Source: an uncultured Paraprevotella sp.
GTDB taxonomy: Bacteria; Bacteroidota; Bacteroidia; Bacteroidales; Bacteroidaceae
Assembly: GCA_944320775.1 (NCBI GenBank)
Contig: CALUIV010000010.1
Span: 18,071 to 82,070 of the forward strand
Direction of reading: 5' to 3'
Length of the DNA stretch: 64,000 bases
The translations under genes and the position numbers were made by a program. The notes under the pieces are model-generated. The model was not told the DNA's origin. It did no database searches and saw nothing but the letters and a program-made list of their open reading frames with translations. This document shows, piece after piece, positions 17,505 through 25,993 of this stretch. Each line of letters starts with the position of its first letter. Position 1 is the stretch's first letter.

Positions 17505-17930
17505 ATGTATAAGATAAAATCATTGGTGGTTCTGCTGGCTTTGATCTTCTGTCAGGCTAGTACGCTTCAGGCTCAGAAGTCGAAGTCTGAAGTACGTTCA
17601 ATCTATATGTTTGGATTCTCGGCTTCTTTTTCTGATTCGCTGATTTATATTACTGATATACAGAAGGTAGAATCGGTACGTTTTCAAGATAAATCGGGTT
17701 TGTTGATGAACCGTACTTCATACAGTAACCAATTGCAGTTCTATTTGGAACGCGAAATGAACCGTCCAAAAACCACTTGCGTTACTTTTTGTAATGAAGA
17801 TTTGAAAAAATTGCAGAAAGAACGTAATGAAATATGGAACAAGTATTCGAAAGACCGTTCGGTAATCGTTAAGACGCTGACGAAAGAACAGTTCGAATTT
17901 GAACCGGAGAATTACGATGCTAACCAATAA
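17505..17930 (+). CDS. Secreted protein of unknown function, first gene of PqqD operon
   Basis: I do not recognise this 141-residue protein. It starts with a clear signal peptide (MYKIKSLVVLLALIFCQAS, cleavage near LQAQK) and has no other membrane segment. The mature part is mixed charged with two cysteines (TTCVTFC, CxxxC spacing) near residue 96 and a basic, Lys/Glu-rich C-terminal third. ATG 17505 is preferred because it begins the signal peptide and follows the promoter by 20 bases. It ends 8 bases before the HprK-like gene, so it is co-transcribed; a substrate or partner of the module is possible but unproven. Confidence 0.75.
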   Translation: MYKIKSLVVLLALIFCQASTLQAQKSKSEVRSIYMFGFSASFSDSLIYITDIQKVESVRFQDKSGLLMNRTSYSNQLQFYLEREMNRPKTTCVTFCNEDLKKLQKERNEIWNKYSKDRSVIVKTLTKEQFEFEPENYDANQ

Positions 17931-17938
17931 TACTGCTT

Positions 17939-18820
17939 ATGACACATCGTTTCTATCGGGTTGCCGATCATGTTTTTGAAATCGTGTTGATGCAGGATGC
18001 GGATGAGGCACTTATGCCTTCATACGTTCCGTTTGCATTGTCTGAAAAGCAAGAGCCTTTGTTTCGTATTTCAGTGGATGATACTTTTAAGTTTGAAGAT
18101 GATCTCGAGGAGATCGGACAGTTTGATTGCGGTGGATGTAATCATGGTGTATATCGTACGGCATCTGATGGATATCGGTTTGAAATCAGTAATGTTTCGG
18201 ATCGGATTTGTGCGGTAGTGGAAACGAATAGGGATTTTACGGAAAACAAGGTTGCGCTCTTGACAGATCAGGCTTCAGACCGTGCTTTCGGACTGAATAA
18301 TGCGATCATGATTGTCTATGCATTTGCCACGGCGGCATACGGTACGTTGCTCATACATGCATCTGTGATCCGTAATTCAGGAAAAGGTTTCTTGTTCTTA
18401 GGCGTGAGCGGTACGGGAAAGAGTACGCATTCGCGTCTTTGGTTGAATTATATTCCGGGATCGGATTTGATGAACGATGATAATCCGGTAGTTCGGCTGT
18501 TGGAACATCAGGTTGTAGTCTACGGTTCCCCGTGGAGTGGAAAAACACCTTGTTACCGGAATATTCAAGCGCCAATCGGGGCTTTTGTCCGCTTGGAACA
18601 GAAAAAAGAGAATGTTATCCGTAAGGAATCCACGCTTTATGCTTTTGCCCATCTGCTGTCTTCTGTTTCGACAATGAAATGGGATCGGGAGGTTTATAAT
18701 CAGATTTGTTCTACAATATCCGGTATTCTGGCGTTGATTCCTGTTTACCATTTGGGATGTCTGCCTGATGAGGCTGCCGCAAAATTGAGTTACGAAACAA
18801 TTTCCGGACATGATGACTAA
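17939..18820 (+). CDS. HPr kinase/phosphorylase C-terminal-like ATPase (HprK-related)
   Basis: The 293-residue protein resembles the HprK-like P-loop proteins found in peptide-modification (RiPP, lasso-type) clusters. The Walker A is GVSGTGKS (155-162), preceded by the characteristic His140 in LLIHASVI. An acidic NDDNP motif (179-183) and a second Gly-rich GSPWSGKT (196-203) follow. The first 120 residues form a poorly conserved domain with a CGGC motif (64-67). In bacterial HprK the P-loop domain phosphorylates HPr Ser46; the role in PqqD-linked clusters is unknown to me. It overlaps the next gene by 11 bases, which indicates translational coupling. Confidence 0.8.
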   Translation: MTHRFYRVADHVFEIVLMQDADEALMPSYVPFALSEKQEPLFRISVDDTFKFEDDLEEIGQFDCGGCNHGVYRTASDGYRFEISNVSDRICAVVETNRDFTENKVALLTDQASDRAFGLNNAIMIVYAFATAAYGTLLIHASVIRNSGKGFLFLGVSGTGKSTHSRLWLNYIPGSDLMNDDNPVVRLLEHQVVVYGSPWSGKTPCYRNIQAPIGAFVRLEQKKENVIRKESTLYAFAHLLSSVSTMKWDREVYNQICSTISGILALIPVYHLGCLPDEAAAKLSYETISGHDD

Positions 18821-19364
18821 TTTGAAATCAACGGTTAAACGTCTGCTTTATGTCGCTTTTTGGCCGATACGGAAATTGACAAGACCGTACAGACAACAGA
18901 ACGAACAGATTGGGGGTAAAGTGATATTACCGAATAAGGAACTGCTGGCTCAGGTGCGGATTCTGATAAAGGAAGGGCACACGGTAACCATTAACGTCAA
19001 AGGGTATAGCATGCGTCCTTTCTTGGAACATTTACGCGACAAGGTGGTGCTGGGGCCTTTTGAGCATTTACAGGTTGGCGATGTCGTATTGGCGGAAATT
19101 GCTCCGGGAACTTATGTGTTGCATCGGATAATAGAAATATGCGGCGAACAATTGGTTCTGATGGGAGATGGCAATCTGAAGGGAAAGGAATATTGTAAGA
19201 CTGAGCAGGTTGCCGGAATCGTAAAGGTGTTTATACGTAACGGCAAACAGATAGCAGCTGACAACGAAATGTGGGTGCGGTGTGGTGTTGTCTGGAGAAA
19301 GTTATTGCCGTTTAGGCGTTTTCTCCTTTTGTGTTATCAATTGAATTTGGAGGTTTCTAAATAA
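18810..19364 (+). CDS. S26/S24-type signal-peptidase-like protein
   Basis: The 184-residue protein has the S24/S26 serine protease core: GYSMRPFL with nucleophile Ser67, then VGDVVLAE and YVLHRII, where His105 takes the place of the general-base Lys as in SipW/ER-type signal peptidases, and MGDGN near 119-123. There is no strong N-terminal membrane helix; a weakly hydrophobic LLYVAFWPI segment lies at 12-20 and another near the C-terminus. Proteins like this accompany HprK-like and PqqD genes and may process a peptide leader. Start may be ATG 18810 or 18813, both inside the end of the previous gene. Confidence 0.8.
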   Translation: MMTNLKSTVKRLLYVAFWPIRKLTRPYRQQNEQIGGKVILPNKELLAQVRILIKEGHTVTINVKGYSMRPFLEHLRDKVVLGPFEHLQVGDVVLAEIAPGTYVLHRIIEICGEQLVLMGDGNLKGKEYCKTEQVAGIVKVFIRNGKQIAADNEMWVRCGVVWRKLLPFRRFLLLCYQLNLEVSK

Positions 19365-19377
19365 AAAAGAATATAGT

Positions 19378-19644
19378 ATGAGAATTAAGAAAGGATTTGA
19401 ATTACGCAATGTATGCGGAGAAAATATTATCGTAGCCAGCGGAAAAGAAAATATTGATTTCAGTAAGATTATTAGTCTGAATGAGACGGCTGCTTATTTG
19501 TGGAATGCTGTGCAGGGCAAGGATTTTGAAGCTGCTGATTTGGCTGGCGCGCTGACTGCGGAGTATGAAGTGACGGATGATGTTGCTTTGTCTGATTCAG
19601 AGCTGATTATGAAACAATGGCATGAAGCAGGACTTATTGAGTGA
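19378..19644 (+). CDS. PqqD-family peptide-binding protein
   Basis: The 88-residue protein fits the PqqD/RRE fold: an N-terminal three-strand wing (FELRNVCGENIIVAS), then SLNETAAYLWNAVQG, the hallmark Asn-x-x-(A)-x-x-(L/I)-W helix, and a C-terminal helix ending HEAGLIE. PqqD-type proteins bind the leader of a precursor peptide and present it to a modifying enzyme. No precursor, radical SAM enzyme, transglutaminase or cyclase is adjacent; the operon ends here with a terminator. It starts 13 bases after the S26-like gene. Confidence 0.85.
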   Translation: MRIKKGFELRNVCGENIIVASGKENIDFSKIISLNETAAYLWNAVQGKDFEAADLAGALTAEYEVTDDVALSDSELIMKQWHEAGLIE

Positions 19645-19693
19645 TATATCCGTTATCATGCTTGAACTTGATAAATATAAGGGATAGAAAAAG

Positions 19694-19740
19694 AAAAATC
19701 CAAGTTCATATATTTGAAAGAACTTGGATTTTTCTTTTTT
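19694..19740. terminator. Bidirectional terminator between PqqD gene and TRIC gene
   Basis: AAAAATCCAAGTTC (19694-19707) pairs perfectly with GAACTTGGATTTTT (19720-19733), 14 bp, followed by CTTTTTT. A-rich and T-rich flanks let it serve both convergent genes. Confidence 0.9.
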
Positions 19741-20428
19741 ATTTTTTGTTGGCTTTATCTTCTGTTTCTCCTTTGAGAACCGGTAACTGCCAATGATATT
19801 TGACGGCCAGTATTCTTGTCGCTACAACAACGATGCCTGAGAGTACGGCATTGATTTCAGCGCTCAGTCCAAATTTATGTCCGATGACGTATACAATACC
19901 ACCGACCACACAAGCCATGGCATAGATGTCTTTACGGAAAATCAAGGGAACTTCGTTGATGAATACATCACGGATTACACCTCCAGCAGCGCCTGTGATG
20001 CTACCCATGATGATAGCCATCCAGAAAGGATATCCCATATTTAATGTTTTTTCGATACCGATGATATTAAACAAGGCGAGTCCAATGGCGTCGAAGATAA
20101 ACCAAGTGCTGTTCTGACGGATGATTTGTTTTCCGAAAACGATGACATAGAGTAATGCCAAAGCACAGCAGATAATGTAAATGGAATTAGTCATCCAGAA
20201 AGGAGGGATGCCCAGCATGACATCACGAATGGTTCCGCCTCCGATGGCTGTGGCCATTCCGACTATGTATGCTCCAAACCAATCGAATTGTTTGGCTGAA
20301 GCCAGACGGATACCGGAGATGGCGAAAGCAAACGTACCGATAAATTCGATAATCACGAAAGATGCGGGGATACGCAAGGTATCGCCCATAAATTGAAGTA
20401 GGTTAATGATCTCTTGCATAAAAGTCAA
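19739..20428 (-). CDS. TRIC-type cation channel family protein (UPF0126/YicG-like)
   Basis: The 229-residue inner-membrane protein has about seven helices built from two repeats, each with the family's glycine-rich signature: GGGTIRDVMLG and GAAGGVIRDVF. Prokaryotic homologues form trimeric potassium-permeable channels. The C-terminus is short and basic. An internal Met4 (20419) is an alternative start. It reads leftward, with its start 11 bases downstream of the dehydrogenase stop (20440), so the two are probably co-transcribed. Physiological ion and role in this organism are not deducible from sequence. Confidence 0.88.
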   Translation of the reverse strand: MTFMQEIINLLQFMGDTLRIPASFVIIEFIGTFAFAISGIRLASAKQFDWFGAYIVGMATAIGGGTIRDVMLGIPPFWMTNSIYIICCALALLYVIVFGKQIIRQNSTWFIFDAIGLALFNIIGIEKTLNMGYPFWMAIIMGSITGAAGGVIRDVFINEVPLIFRKDIYAMACVVGGIVYVIGHKFGLSAEINAVLSGIVVVATRILAVKYHWQLPVLKGETEDKANKK

Positions 20429-20439
20429 GGTAATAGGGG

Positions 20440-21396
20440 TTATTGATTTACTACATTGATGGGTGTTCCGTTTATAAATGCTTTAATGTTTTGCAGACAA
20501 ATGTCCATTAGGCGTTCGCGGGCTTCTTTGGTAGCCCAGGCGATGTGCGGAGTGATAAAGGAATTCTTGGCTGTCAGCAAAGGATTGTTGGGGTCTGCTG
20601 GTTCCATGCAGAGAACGTCTGTTCCGAAGGCACGAATCATGCCATTGTTAAGCGCGTTGGCCATATCTTGTTCGTTGACCAGAGGACCGCGTCCGGTATT
20701 GATAACGATACAGTCTGCTTTCATTTGTTCCAATCTCCGGGTATTGATGATATGACGGGTTTCATGGTTCAGTGGACAATGCAGGCTGATGATATCGCAT
20801 GTGGCGAACAATTCGTCCAAGCTGCATTTTGTGATGCCGGCAGGTAATTTCTGTTGTTCTTTTGAGGTGTAGGCATATACTTTCATACCAAAAGCTAAAG
20901 CAATACGTGCTGTGGCCTGACCAGTATTTCCAAGTCCGATTATGCCTATTTTTTTTCCGCTTAATTCTGTCAGAGGCTGATCCCAATAGCAAAAATCAAG
21001 ATTTCTGCTCCATCTCCCGTTTCTGTTTTCTGTGGCGTAGTATCCGACTTGATTGGTTATATTCAGAATGTGGGCAAAAACCATTTGGGCAACCGACTCC
21101 GTACTATATGCCGGAATATTGGTCACAACGATATGTTGAGTTTTTGCAGCTTCGGTATCAACCACATTATAGCCCGTTGCCAGTACACCTATATATTTAA
21201 GTTTGGGCAGACTCATGATCGTACCTGCAGTTAAAACTGTCTTGTTTGTTAAGATGATTTCTGCACCTTCAGCACGATGCACAACATCGTCAGGGGCTGT
21301 CCGGTCATAAATTGTCACTTCGCCTAAAGCCTGTAATCCCTGCCAGGACAGGTCTCCGGGATTCAGGCCGTATCCATCCAATACGACTATTTTCAT
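20440..21396 (-). CDS. D-2-hydroxyacid dehydrogenase (hydroxypyruvate reductase/glycerate dehydrogenase-like)
   Basis: The 318-residue NAD(P)-dependent enzyme has the Rossmann GLGNTG motif (154-159) and the family's catalytic trio: Arg236 in NTGRG, Glu265 in CMEPADP and His284 in PHIAWAT. It reduces a 2-ketoacid such as hydroxypyruvate or glyoxylate to the D-hydroxyacid. I chose the start at 21396 because MKIVVLDG begins the first beta strand; the 30 in-frame codons upstream have no family match and span the promoter box. It is followed closely by the TRIC gene. The natural substrate is uncertain. Confidence 0.88.
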   Translation of the reverse strand: MKIVVLDGYGLNPGDLSWQGLQALGEVTIYDRTAPDDVVHRAEGAEIILTNKTVLTAGTIMSLPKLKYIGVLATGYNVVDTEAAKTQHIVVTNIPAYSTESVAQMVFAHILNITNQVGYYATENRNGRWSRNLDFCYWDQPLTELSGKKIGIIGLGNTGQATARIALAFGMKVYAYTSKEQQKLPAGITKCSLDELFATCDIISLHCPLNHETRHIINTRRLEQMKADCIVINTGRGPLVNEQDMANALNNGMIRAFGTDVLCMEPADPNNPLLTAKNSFITPHIAWATKEARERLMDICLQNIKAFINGTPINVVNQ

Positions 21397-21425
21397 GATT
21401 TTTTTCTGTTTTTCTTTTACGGCTG

Positions 21426-21433
21426 CAAAGGTA
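21426..21433 (-). promoter_or_regulatory. Promoter -7 element for the hydroxyacid dehydrogenase
   Basis: TACCTTTG on the minus strand, 30 bases upstream of the start at 21396; it also argues against the longer open frame as the true start. Confidence 0.5.
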
Positions 21434-21497
21434 ATACTTTCTTTTGAGAAACAGGTGATTCCGTTTGTTTTTACATAAGAAACCAAACGTTGTTTCT

Positions 21498-22760
21498 TTA
21501 ATGTGTCTGGAATTGTATGTTCTGAAATCCGACCATCTGGTCGTATCTGTCTCCAGAAGCCCTGTAGTAGACCCGAATTTGATAGTTGTTTTCTGTTTCG
21601 TAGAAATTACCTTCTGTCTTGTCTGTATTTGCTTTTTTCTGACCGTCGGGTAAAAATAAATATTGATAATTGTAATAGCCTAATTTTAGCAGTTGGGTAG
21701 CTTCATAAGCTTTGCGTTCCTGATTGTATTTCATTTTAAATTCAGGTGTGAAAGCATTATGAGTCCAGGTTCCTTGCAAATAAACGTCACCTCCAGGAAT
21801 TTCTGGGCTTTCGAACGTAAAATGGACGAATACATATTCAGATGCTGTGGCGTTGTCGACATCATTTTCGTTACGGATGATGCAGGCTCCATTCTGGTCG
21901 CTTTCCAGAATATAGTTCCGAGCCGGTTTGTCCGGATATAGTGTGACATGGTAATAGGGTGAAAACCATTGTATTTGATCTACATTCATATTAGCACGGG
22001 CAAAACCTAGAATTTCGAATTTATGATATTCGTTTCCGGCAGGAAAAATCAGATTGCGGTTGTAAGCATATTCCAATACTCCCGGTTTCTGAATGTTGAT
22101 TTGAGGATTGGCCACCATATTATCTGTACGTCCGTTTTGTTGTACGTAAATTTTAAGATCGCGTTTGGGATCTACGACATTCAACTGGCTGTGATTGATT
22201 TGAAAACTGATTTGTTGATGTTTGTCATTGTAGTCTATGTCTGTGTTGGTACTTATAGAGGCCGAAATGCCGACTTGTGGTTCTACAATGGAAAATGCTG
22301 CGGTCAGTACCGGTTTGTCCGGGTCGTCGTTTTCTTCATCACCATATATAGTGAGCAGATAGTTTCCCGATATTTTCAGGGATATATCCTCGTTAGGAAT
22401 CCGTATGCGATAGTTTGTGTAAAGCAGATTGGTATTGAAACTGGTTTCGTATTCTTCAACAGGTTCTCCATTGAATCCTTCGAGATATGCAGATTCGAAA
22501 ATTTCCGTAGAAGGTGTCCAATCGGCATTACAGTGCTGTATCTTGTAAGTATATCTGTGGTATTCGTGCGAGAGTTTATCGAAACTGATTTCAATATGAT
22601 TATCGCCTCCCAGTTCGATAACAGGGGGGAGCAGGGGATTGTCGTTAGCTATAACTTGCAGTGTTTTGATATCCTTGTCAAATATTTTAGAATCTTGTGC
22701 AGACAATAAAGTTACATGTATCCCTAGAATCAGGAGAAAAGTCGATAGTCGGTAAATCAT
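21498..22760 (-). CDS. Secreted DUF5103 domain protein
   Basis: The 420-residue protein begins with a signal peptide (MIYRLSTFLLILGIHVTLLS, cleavage near SAQ). The rest is a beta-rich DUF5103 protein typical of Bacteroidetes, with the early conserved block HRYTYKIQHCNADW and a C-terminal region (GTWTHNAF, YYNYQYLFLPDG) resembling a carbohydrate-binding or E-set fold. Function is unknown. It is the second gene of a leftward pair: mtgA starts 706 bases upstream and its stop lies 4 bases before this start, so both share a transcript. An envelope role is inferred from that linkage. Confidence 0.82.
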   Translation of the reverse strand: MIYRLSTFLLILGIHVTLLSAQDSKIFDKDIKTLQVIANDNPLLPPVIELGGDNHIEISFDKLSHEYHRYTYKIQHCNADWTPSTEIFESAYLEGFNGEPVEEYETSFNTNLLYTNYRIRIPNEDISLKISGNYLLTIYGDEENDDPDKPVLTAAFSIVEPQVGISASISTNTDIDYNDKHQQISFQINHSQLNVVDPKRDLKIYVQQNGRTDNMVANPQINIQKPGVLEYAYNRNLIFPAGNEYHKFEILGFARANMNVDQIQWFSPYYHVTLYPDKPARNYILESDQNGACIIRNENDVDNATASEYVFVHFTFESPEIPGGDVYLQGTWTHNAFTPEFKMKYNQERKAYEATQLLKLGYYNYQYLFLPDGQKKANTDKTEGNFYETENNYQIRVYYRASGDRYDQMVGFQNIQFQTH

Positions 22761-22764
22761 TGTC

Positions 22765-23466
22765 TTATTCTTTTTCTTTGGAAGGAAATAAATCGATATG
22801 TTTCATCTGTCTCATGATGGCAGTTTGTCTTTTCAACATATATCTGGAAGGATTTTTTGAGCTGAATCTTCTTGGATTAGGCAATGTCGCTGCAATCAGG
22901 GCACAGTTTGCACGTGTCAGGTCTTTTGCCTTGCGGCCGAAATGTTGTTGCGCAACAGCTTCAGCACCATAGATGCCGTCGCCCATCTCAATAGAATTCA
23001 GATAGACTTCCATAATACGGTGTTTGTCCCACATGAGTTCAATCAATATGGTGAAATAAACTTCAAATCCTTTTCTGACCCAAGTGGAAGAAGGCCATAA
23101 AAAGACATTCTTGGCAGTCTGCTGGGTTATAGTGCTTCCGCCTCTTTGTCGTTTGCCGCTTTTGCGTTCTTCGAGGGCGTTGCGGATTTCAGTGAAATCA
23201 AATCCCCGATGTTCGAGAAAACGTTGATCTTCGGAAGCCATAACTGCTACCGGTAAATATTTGGAAATTTCTTCCATTTTCACCCAGTGGTGTTTCAGGC
23301 GAATCTTTTCCCCGTTGCTTACTTGTTGAACACACCGGATAATCATGAGCGGTGTGAGGGGTACTGGAATATAACGATAGGCAAAAACAGCAAGGATTGT
23401 ACTTCCAAAAAACAGAAGTACAATCCATTGCATACATTTTTGGATTTTCTTCAGGATCAGAATCAT
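22765..23466 (-). CDS. mtgA: Monofunctional peptidoglycan glycosyltransferase
   Basis: The 233-residue GT51 enzyme polymerises lipid II into glycan strands at the outer face of the inner membrane. One N-terminal helix (about 13-30) anchors it. Family motifs are in order: ASEDQRFLEHRGFD with catalytic Glu79, RGGSTITQQTAKN, and KHRIMEVYLNSIEMGDGIYGAEAVAQ (second catalytic Glu region). There is no transpeptidase domain, so it is MtgA and not a class A PBP. It is followed after 4 bases by the DUF5103 gene and preceded, 27 bases away, by the stop of the OmpA-like lipoprotein gene. Confidence 0.93.
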   Translation of the reverse strand: MILILKKIQKCMQWIVLLFFGSTILAVFAYRYIPVPLTPLMIIRCVQQVSNGEKIRLKHHWVKMEEISKYLPVAVMASEDQRFLEHRGFDFTEIRNALEERKSGKRQRGGSTITQQTAKNVFLWPSSTWVRKGFEVYFTILIELMWDKHRIMEVYLNSIEMGDGIYGAEAVAQQHFGRKAKDLTRANCALIAATLPNPRRFSSKNPSRYMLKRQTAIMRQMKHIDLFPSKEKE

Positions 23467-23493
23467 TGTGCTGAACCTAATAAATAGTGTTTT

Positions 23494-24219
23494 TTACTTA
23501 CCATTGGCTTCTGCTTCTGCAGCCTTAATCATGGCTTCGCTGGCGTATAGATAGACTTCTACACGACGGTTAGCCTGTTGTCCGGCTTTTGTTGAATTGT
23601 CGGCTACCGGATTTGACTCGCCAAGTCCTTCAACAGATTTAATTTGTGCTGCACTTACACCGCAGCTCTTCAAGTATGTTTCTACAGATTGTGCACGCTG
23701 TAAAGACAGGTTGATATTTTTCTGCACACTTTCGGCTGCAGTACTGTTCTTCCAGCCCTGATTATCTGTATATCCCTGAATAGCGACATCCATATCAGCA
23801 TTAGGAACCAATACGTTGTTTGCAAAGTTCTTTAAAGAAGCCTGTGCAGAACTGCTGAGAGTTGCACTGCTTGTAGAGAATAAAATACCAGAATCGAAAG
23901 TAACCTTAACAGCCTGAAGACCATTGTTGTCAGTTACTGTTTCTACCTGAGCGTTTTCGATCTTTTCAGCTTCGGCTTTGGCTTTATCCATTTTTTTACC
24001 AATGAGAGCTCCTGCCGTAACACCTACTGCTGTTCCTACTGCAGCACCAATTGCTGCGCCCTTTCCTTTGTTCTTACCGGCTAAAGCACCAATTGCAGAA
24101 CCGAGGGCTGCACCGCCACCAGCTCCAATCAAAGAACCTTTTGCCGTGTTTGTCATGTTACAACTGCTGAAAACCAGCGTAAAGCAGAGTAACGCTGCTG
24201 TCATTTTGGTCAATTTCAT
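23494..24219 (-). CDS. OmpA-family lipoprotein with glycine zipper
   Basis: The 241-residue protein has a lipoprotein signal (VFSSC, Cys20), a glycine-zipper segment (about 28-78, repeated GxxxG patterns such as GAGGGAALGSAIG), a charged linker and an OmpA C-terminal peptidoglycan-binding domain (about 105-228). The domain includes FDSGILFSTSSATL, IQGYTDNQG, LSLQRAQSVETYL and NRRVEVYL. It should anchor the outer membrane to the cell wall, like Pal or YiaD. It is the first gene of the leftward envelope group with mtgA and DUF5103. Confidence 0.9.
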   Translation of the reverse strand: MKLTKMTAALLCFTLVFSSCNMTNTAKGSLIGAGGGAALGSAIGALAGKNKGKGAAIGAAVGTAVGVTAGALIGKKMDKAKAEAEKIENAQVETVTDNNGLQAVKVTFDSGILFSTSSATLSSSAQASLKNFANNVLVPNADMDVAIQGYTDNQGWKNSTAAESVQKNINLSLQRAQSVETYLKSCGVSAAQIKSVEGLGESNPVADNSTKAGQQANRRVEVYLYASEAMIKAAEAEANGK

Positions 24220-24255
24220 AGCTAAATCTTTTTATTTAGTTTTGTAATGCAAAAG

Positions 24256-24263
24256 CAAAGATA
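24256..24263 (-). promoter_or_regulatory. Promoter -7 element for the OmpA-like lipoprotein
   Basis: TATCTTTG on the minus strand, 37 bases upstream of the start; no good -33 box at the normal distance. Confidence 0.5.
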
Positions 24264-24305
24264 GTACATTTTTCTTTTTTCCCGTCGTCAATAAAAACTT
24301 TTTTG

Positions 24306-24313
24306 TAATTTTG
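24306..24313 (+). promoter_or_regulatory. Promoter -7 element for proS
   Basis: TAATTTTG, 24 bases upstream of the proS ATG, matches TAnnTTTG; it is divergent from the lipoprotein promoter 43 bases away. Confidence 0.55.
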
Positions 24314-24336
24314 TGGCAGAAATTAAAGTTTATATT

Positions 24337-25818
24337 ATGGCAAAGGAACTAAAGAATCTGACGAAACGAAGTGAAAATTATTCTCAGTGGTATAACGAAT
24401 TGGTTGTTAAGGCTGATTTGGCTGAGCAGGCAGATGTACGTGGTTGTATGGTAATCAAGCCTTATGGCTATGCCATATGGGAGAAAATGCAACGCATTTT
24501 GGACGACAAATTCAAGGAAACAGGCGTGCAGAATGCTTATTTTCCGCTGTTGATTCCGAAATCGTTTTTGAGTAAAGAGGCTGAGCATGTTGAAGGATTT
24601 GCCAAGGAATGTGCAGTAGTTACTCATTATCGTTTGAAAACAAACGAGGATAAGACGGGAGTCGTTGTTGATCCGGCTGCAAAACTGGAAGAAGAACTGA
24701 TTATCCGACCGACATCGGAAACGATTATCTGGAATACGTTCAGAAACTGGATTCAGAGTTATCGTGATCTTCCGGTTCTTTGTAATCAATGGTGTAATGT
24801 GATGCGTTGGGAAATGCGTACACGATTGTTCCTGCGTACGGCTGAATTTTTGTGGCAGGAAGGACATACGGCTCATGCAACACGCGAAGAAGCAGAGTTG
24901 CGTGCCAAGCAGATGTTGAAAGTGTACGCTGATTTTGCCGAGAAATATATGGCTGTACCTGTAGTTCAAGGTGTGAAGAGTGAAACGGAACGTTTTGCCG
25001 GAGCTTTGGATACTTATACGATTGAGGCCATGATGCAGGATGGAAAGGCTTTGCAGAGCGGTACATCACATTTCTTGGGACAGAATTTCGGTAAGGCATT
25101 TAATGTACAGTTTATCAATAAGGAAAACCAGCTGGAATATGCATGGGCGACTTCATGGGGTGTTTCAACACGATTGATGGGAGCGCTTATTATGACACAT
25201 TCAGATGATAACGGACTGGTGCTTCCTCCAAAACTTGCTCCAATACAAGTCGTTATTGTTCCGATTTACAAGAACGAAGAGCAATTAAAAGCAATTGATG
25301 CCAAGGTTGATGGTATTGTTCAGGAATTGCGTGCTTTGGGTATCTCTGTGAAGTATGACAATGCTGACAACAAACGTCCGGGATTTAAGTTTGCTGATTA
25401 TGAATTGAAAGGAGTGCCGGTTCGGTTGGTTATAGGAGGTCGTGATCTGGAAAATAATACCGTAGAAGTAATGCGTCGGGATACCTTGGAGAAAGAAACA
25501 CGTACTTGTGACGGAATTGTAGATTATGTGAAGACATTACTTGATGAGATTCAAGATAATATTTTTGCCAAAGCCAAGGCATATCGTGACGCTCATATTT
25601 ATGAATGTGATAATTATGAGGAATTTAAAGAACGTGTAAAAGACGGTGGATTTTTCCTTTGTCACTGGGATGGTACAGCGGAAACCGAAGCTAAGATCAA
25701 GGAAGATACACAGGCGACAATCCGTTGTGTACCGTTTGAATTCGAGCAGACACCAGGTGTTGATATGGTGAGTGGAAAACCGGCAACTTGTCGTGTTCTG
25801 ATAGCTCGTTCATATTAA
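24337..25818 (+). CDS. proS: Prolyl-tRNA synthetase, archaeal/eukaryotic-like type
   Basis: This class II synthetase of 493 residues charges tRNA-Pro. The length and motifs ([53 protein letters not shown]) fit the short archaeal/eukaryote-like ProRS, which lacks the editing insert of the longer bacterial type. An anticodon-binding domain (from about 285) and a C-terminal zinc-like domain ending in a Tyr complete the typical plan. ATG 24337 ([20 protein letters not shown]) is the family start; an upstream GTG-frame extension would run across the promoter. It is monocistronic with a strong terminator. Confidence 0.95.
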   Translation: MAKELKNLTKRSENYSQWYNELVVKADLAEQADVRGCMVIKPYGYAIWEKMQRILDDKFKETGVQNAYFPLLIPKSFLSKEAEHVEGFAKECAVVTHYRLKTNEDKTGVVVDPAAKLEEELIIRPTSETIIWNTFRNWIQSYRDLPVLCNQWCNVMRWEMRTRLFLRTAEFLWQEGHTAHATREEAELRAKQMLKVYADFAEKYMAVPVVQGVKSETERFAGALDTYTIEAMMQDGKALQSGTSHFLGQNFGKAFNVQFINKENQLEYAWATSWGVSTRLMGALIMTHSDDNGLVLPPKLAPIQVVIVPIYKNEEQLKAIDAKVDGIVQELRALGISVKYDNADNKRPGFKFADYELKGVPVRLVIGGRDLENNTVEVMRRDTLEKETRTCDGIVDYVKTLLDEIQDNIFAKAKAYRDAHIYECDNYEEFKERVKDGGFFLCHWDGTAETEAKIKEDTQATIRCVPFEFEQTPGVDMVSGKPATCRVLIARSY

Positions 25819-25862
25819 TAGGGTGTTTCTGTTTTTCGAAAAAATAGTTTATTCATAGTTTT

Positions 25863-25900
25863 AAAAACTCTGGTTTGTTGATAACCAGAGTTTTTTTTTT
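25863..25900 (+). terminator. proS terminator
   Basis: AAAAACTCTGGTT (25863-25875) pairs with AACCAGAGTTTTT (25883-25895) over a 7-base loop; the T-run extends to 25900. Confidence 0.92.
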
Positions 25901-25940
25901 GTTAGTTGCTCGTTTTTGATTTGTTTTTGGGCTTTTTTTG

Positions 25941-25948
25941 TAATTTTG
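25941..25948 (+). promoter_or_regulatory. Promoter -7 element for the ThrE-like exporter
   Basis: TAATTTTG, 45 bases before the ATG. TTTG motifs upstream give spacers of 17 or 22 bases, both slightly off the usual 19-21. Confidence 0.5.
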
Positions 25949-25993
25949 CACCTCGAAAACTGAATTGTTAAATTAGGTGTAGATTATTTTTTT

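Noticed and set aside
22023-22709. Rightward open frame of 228 codons opposite the DUF5103 gene
   Set aside because: It is antisense to a gene with a signal peptide and family features; the frame lacks any recognisable domain.
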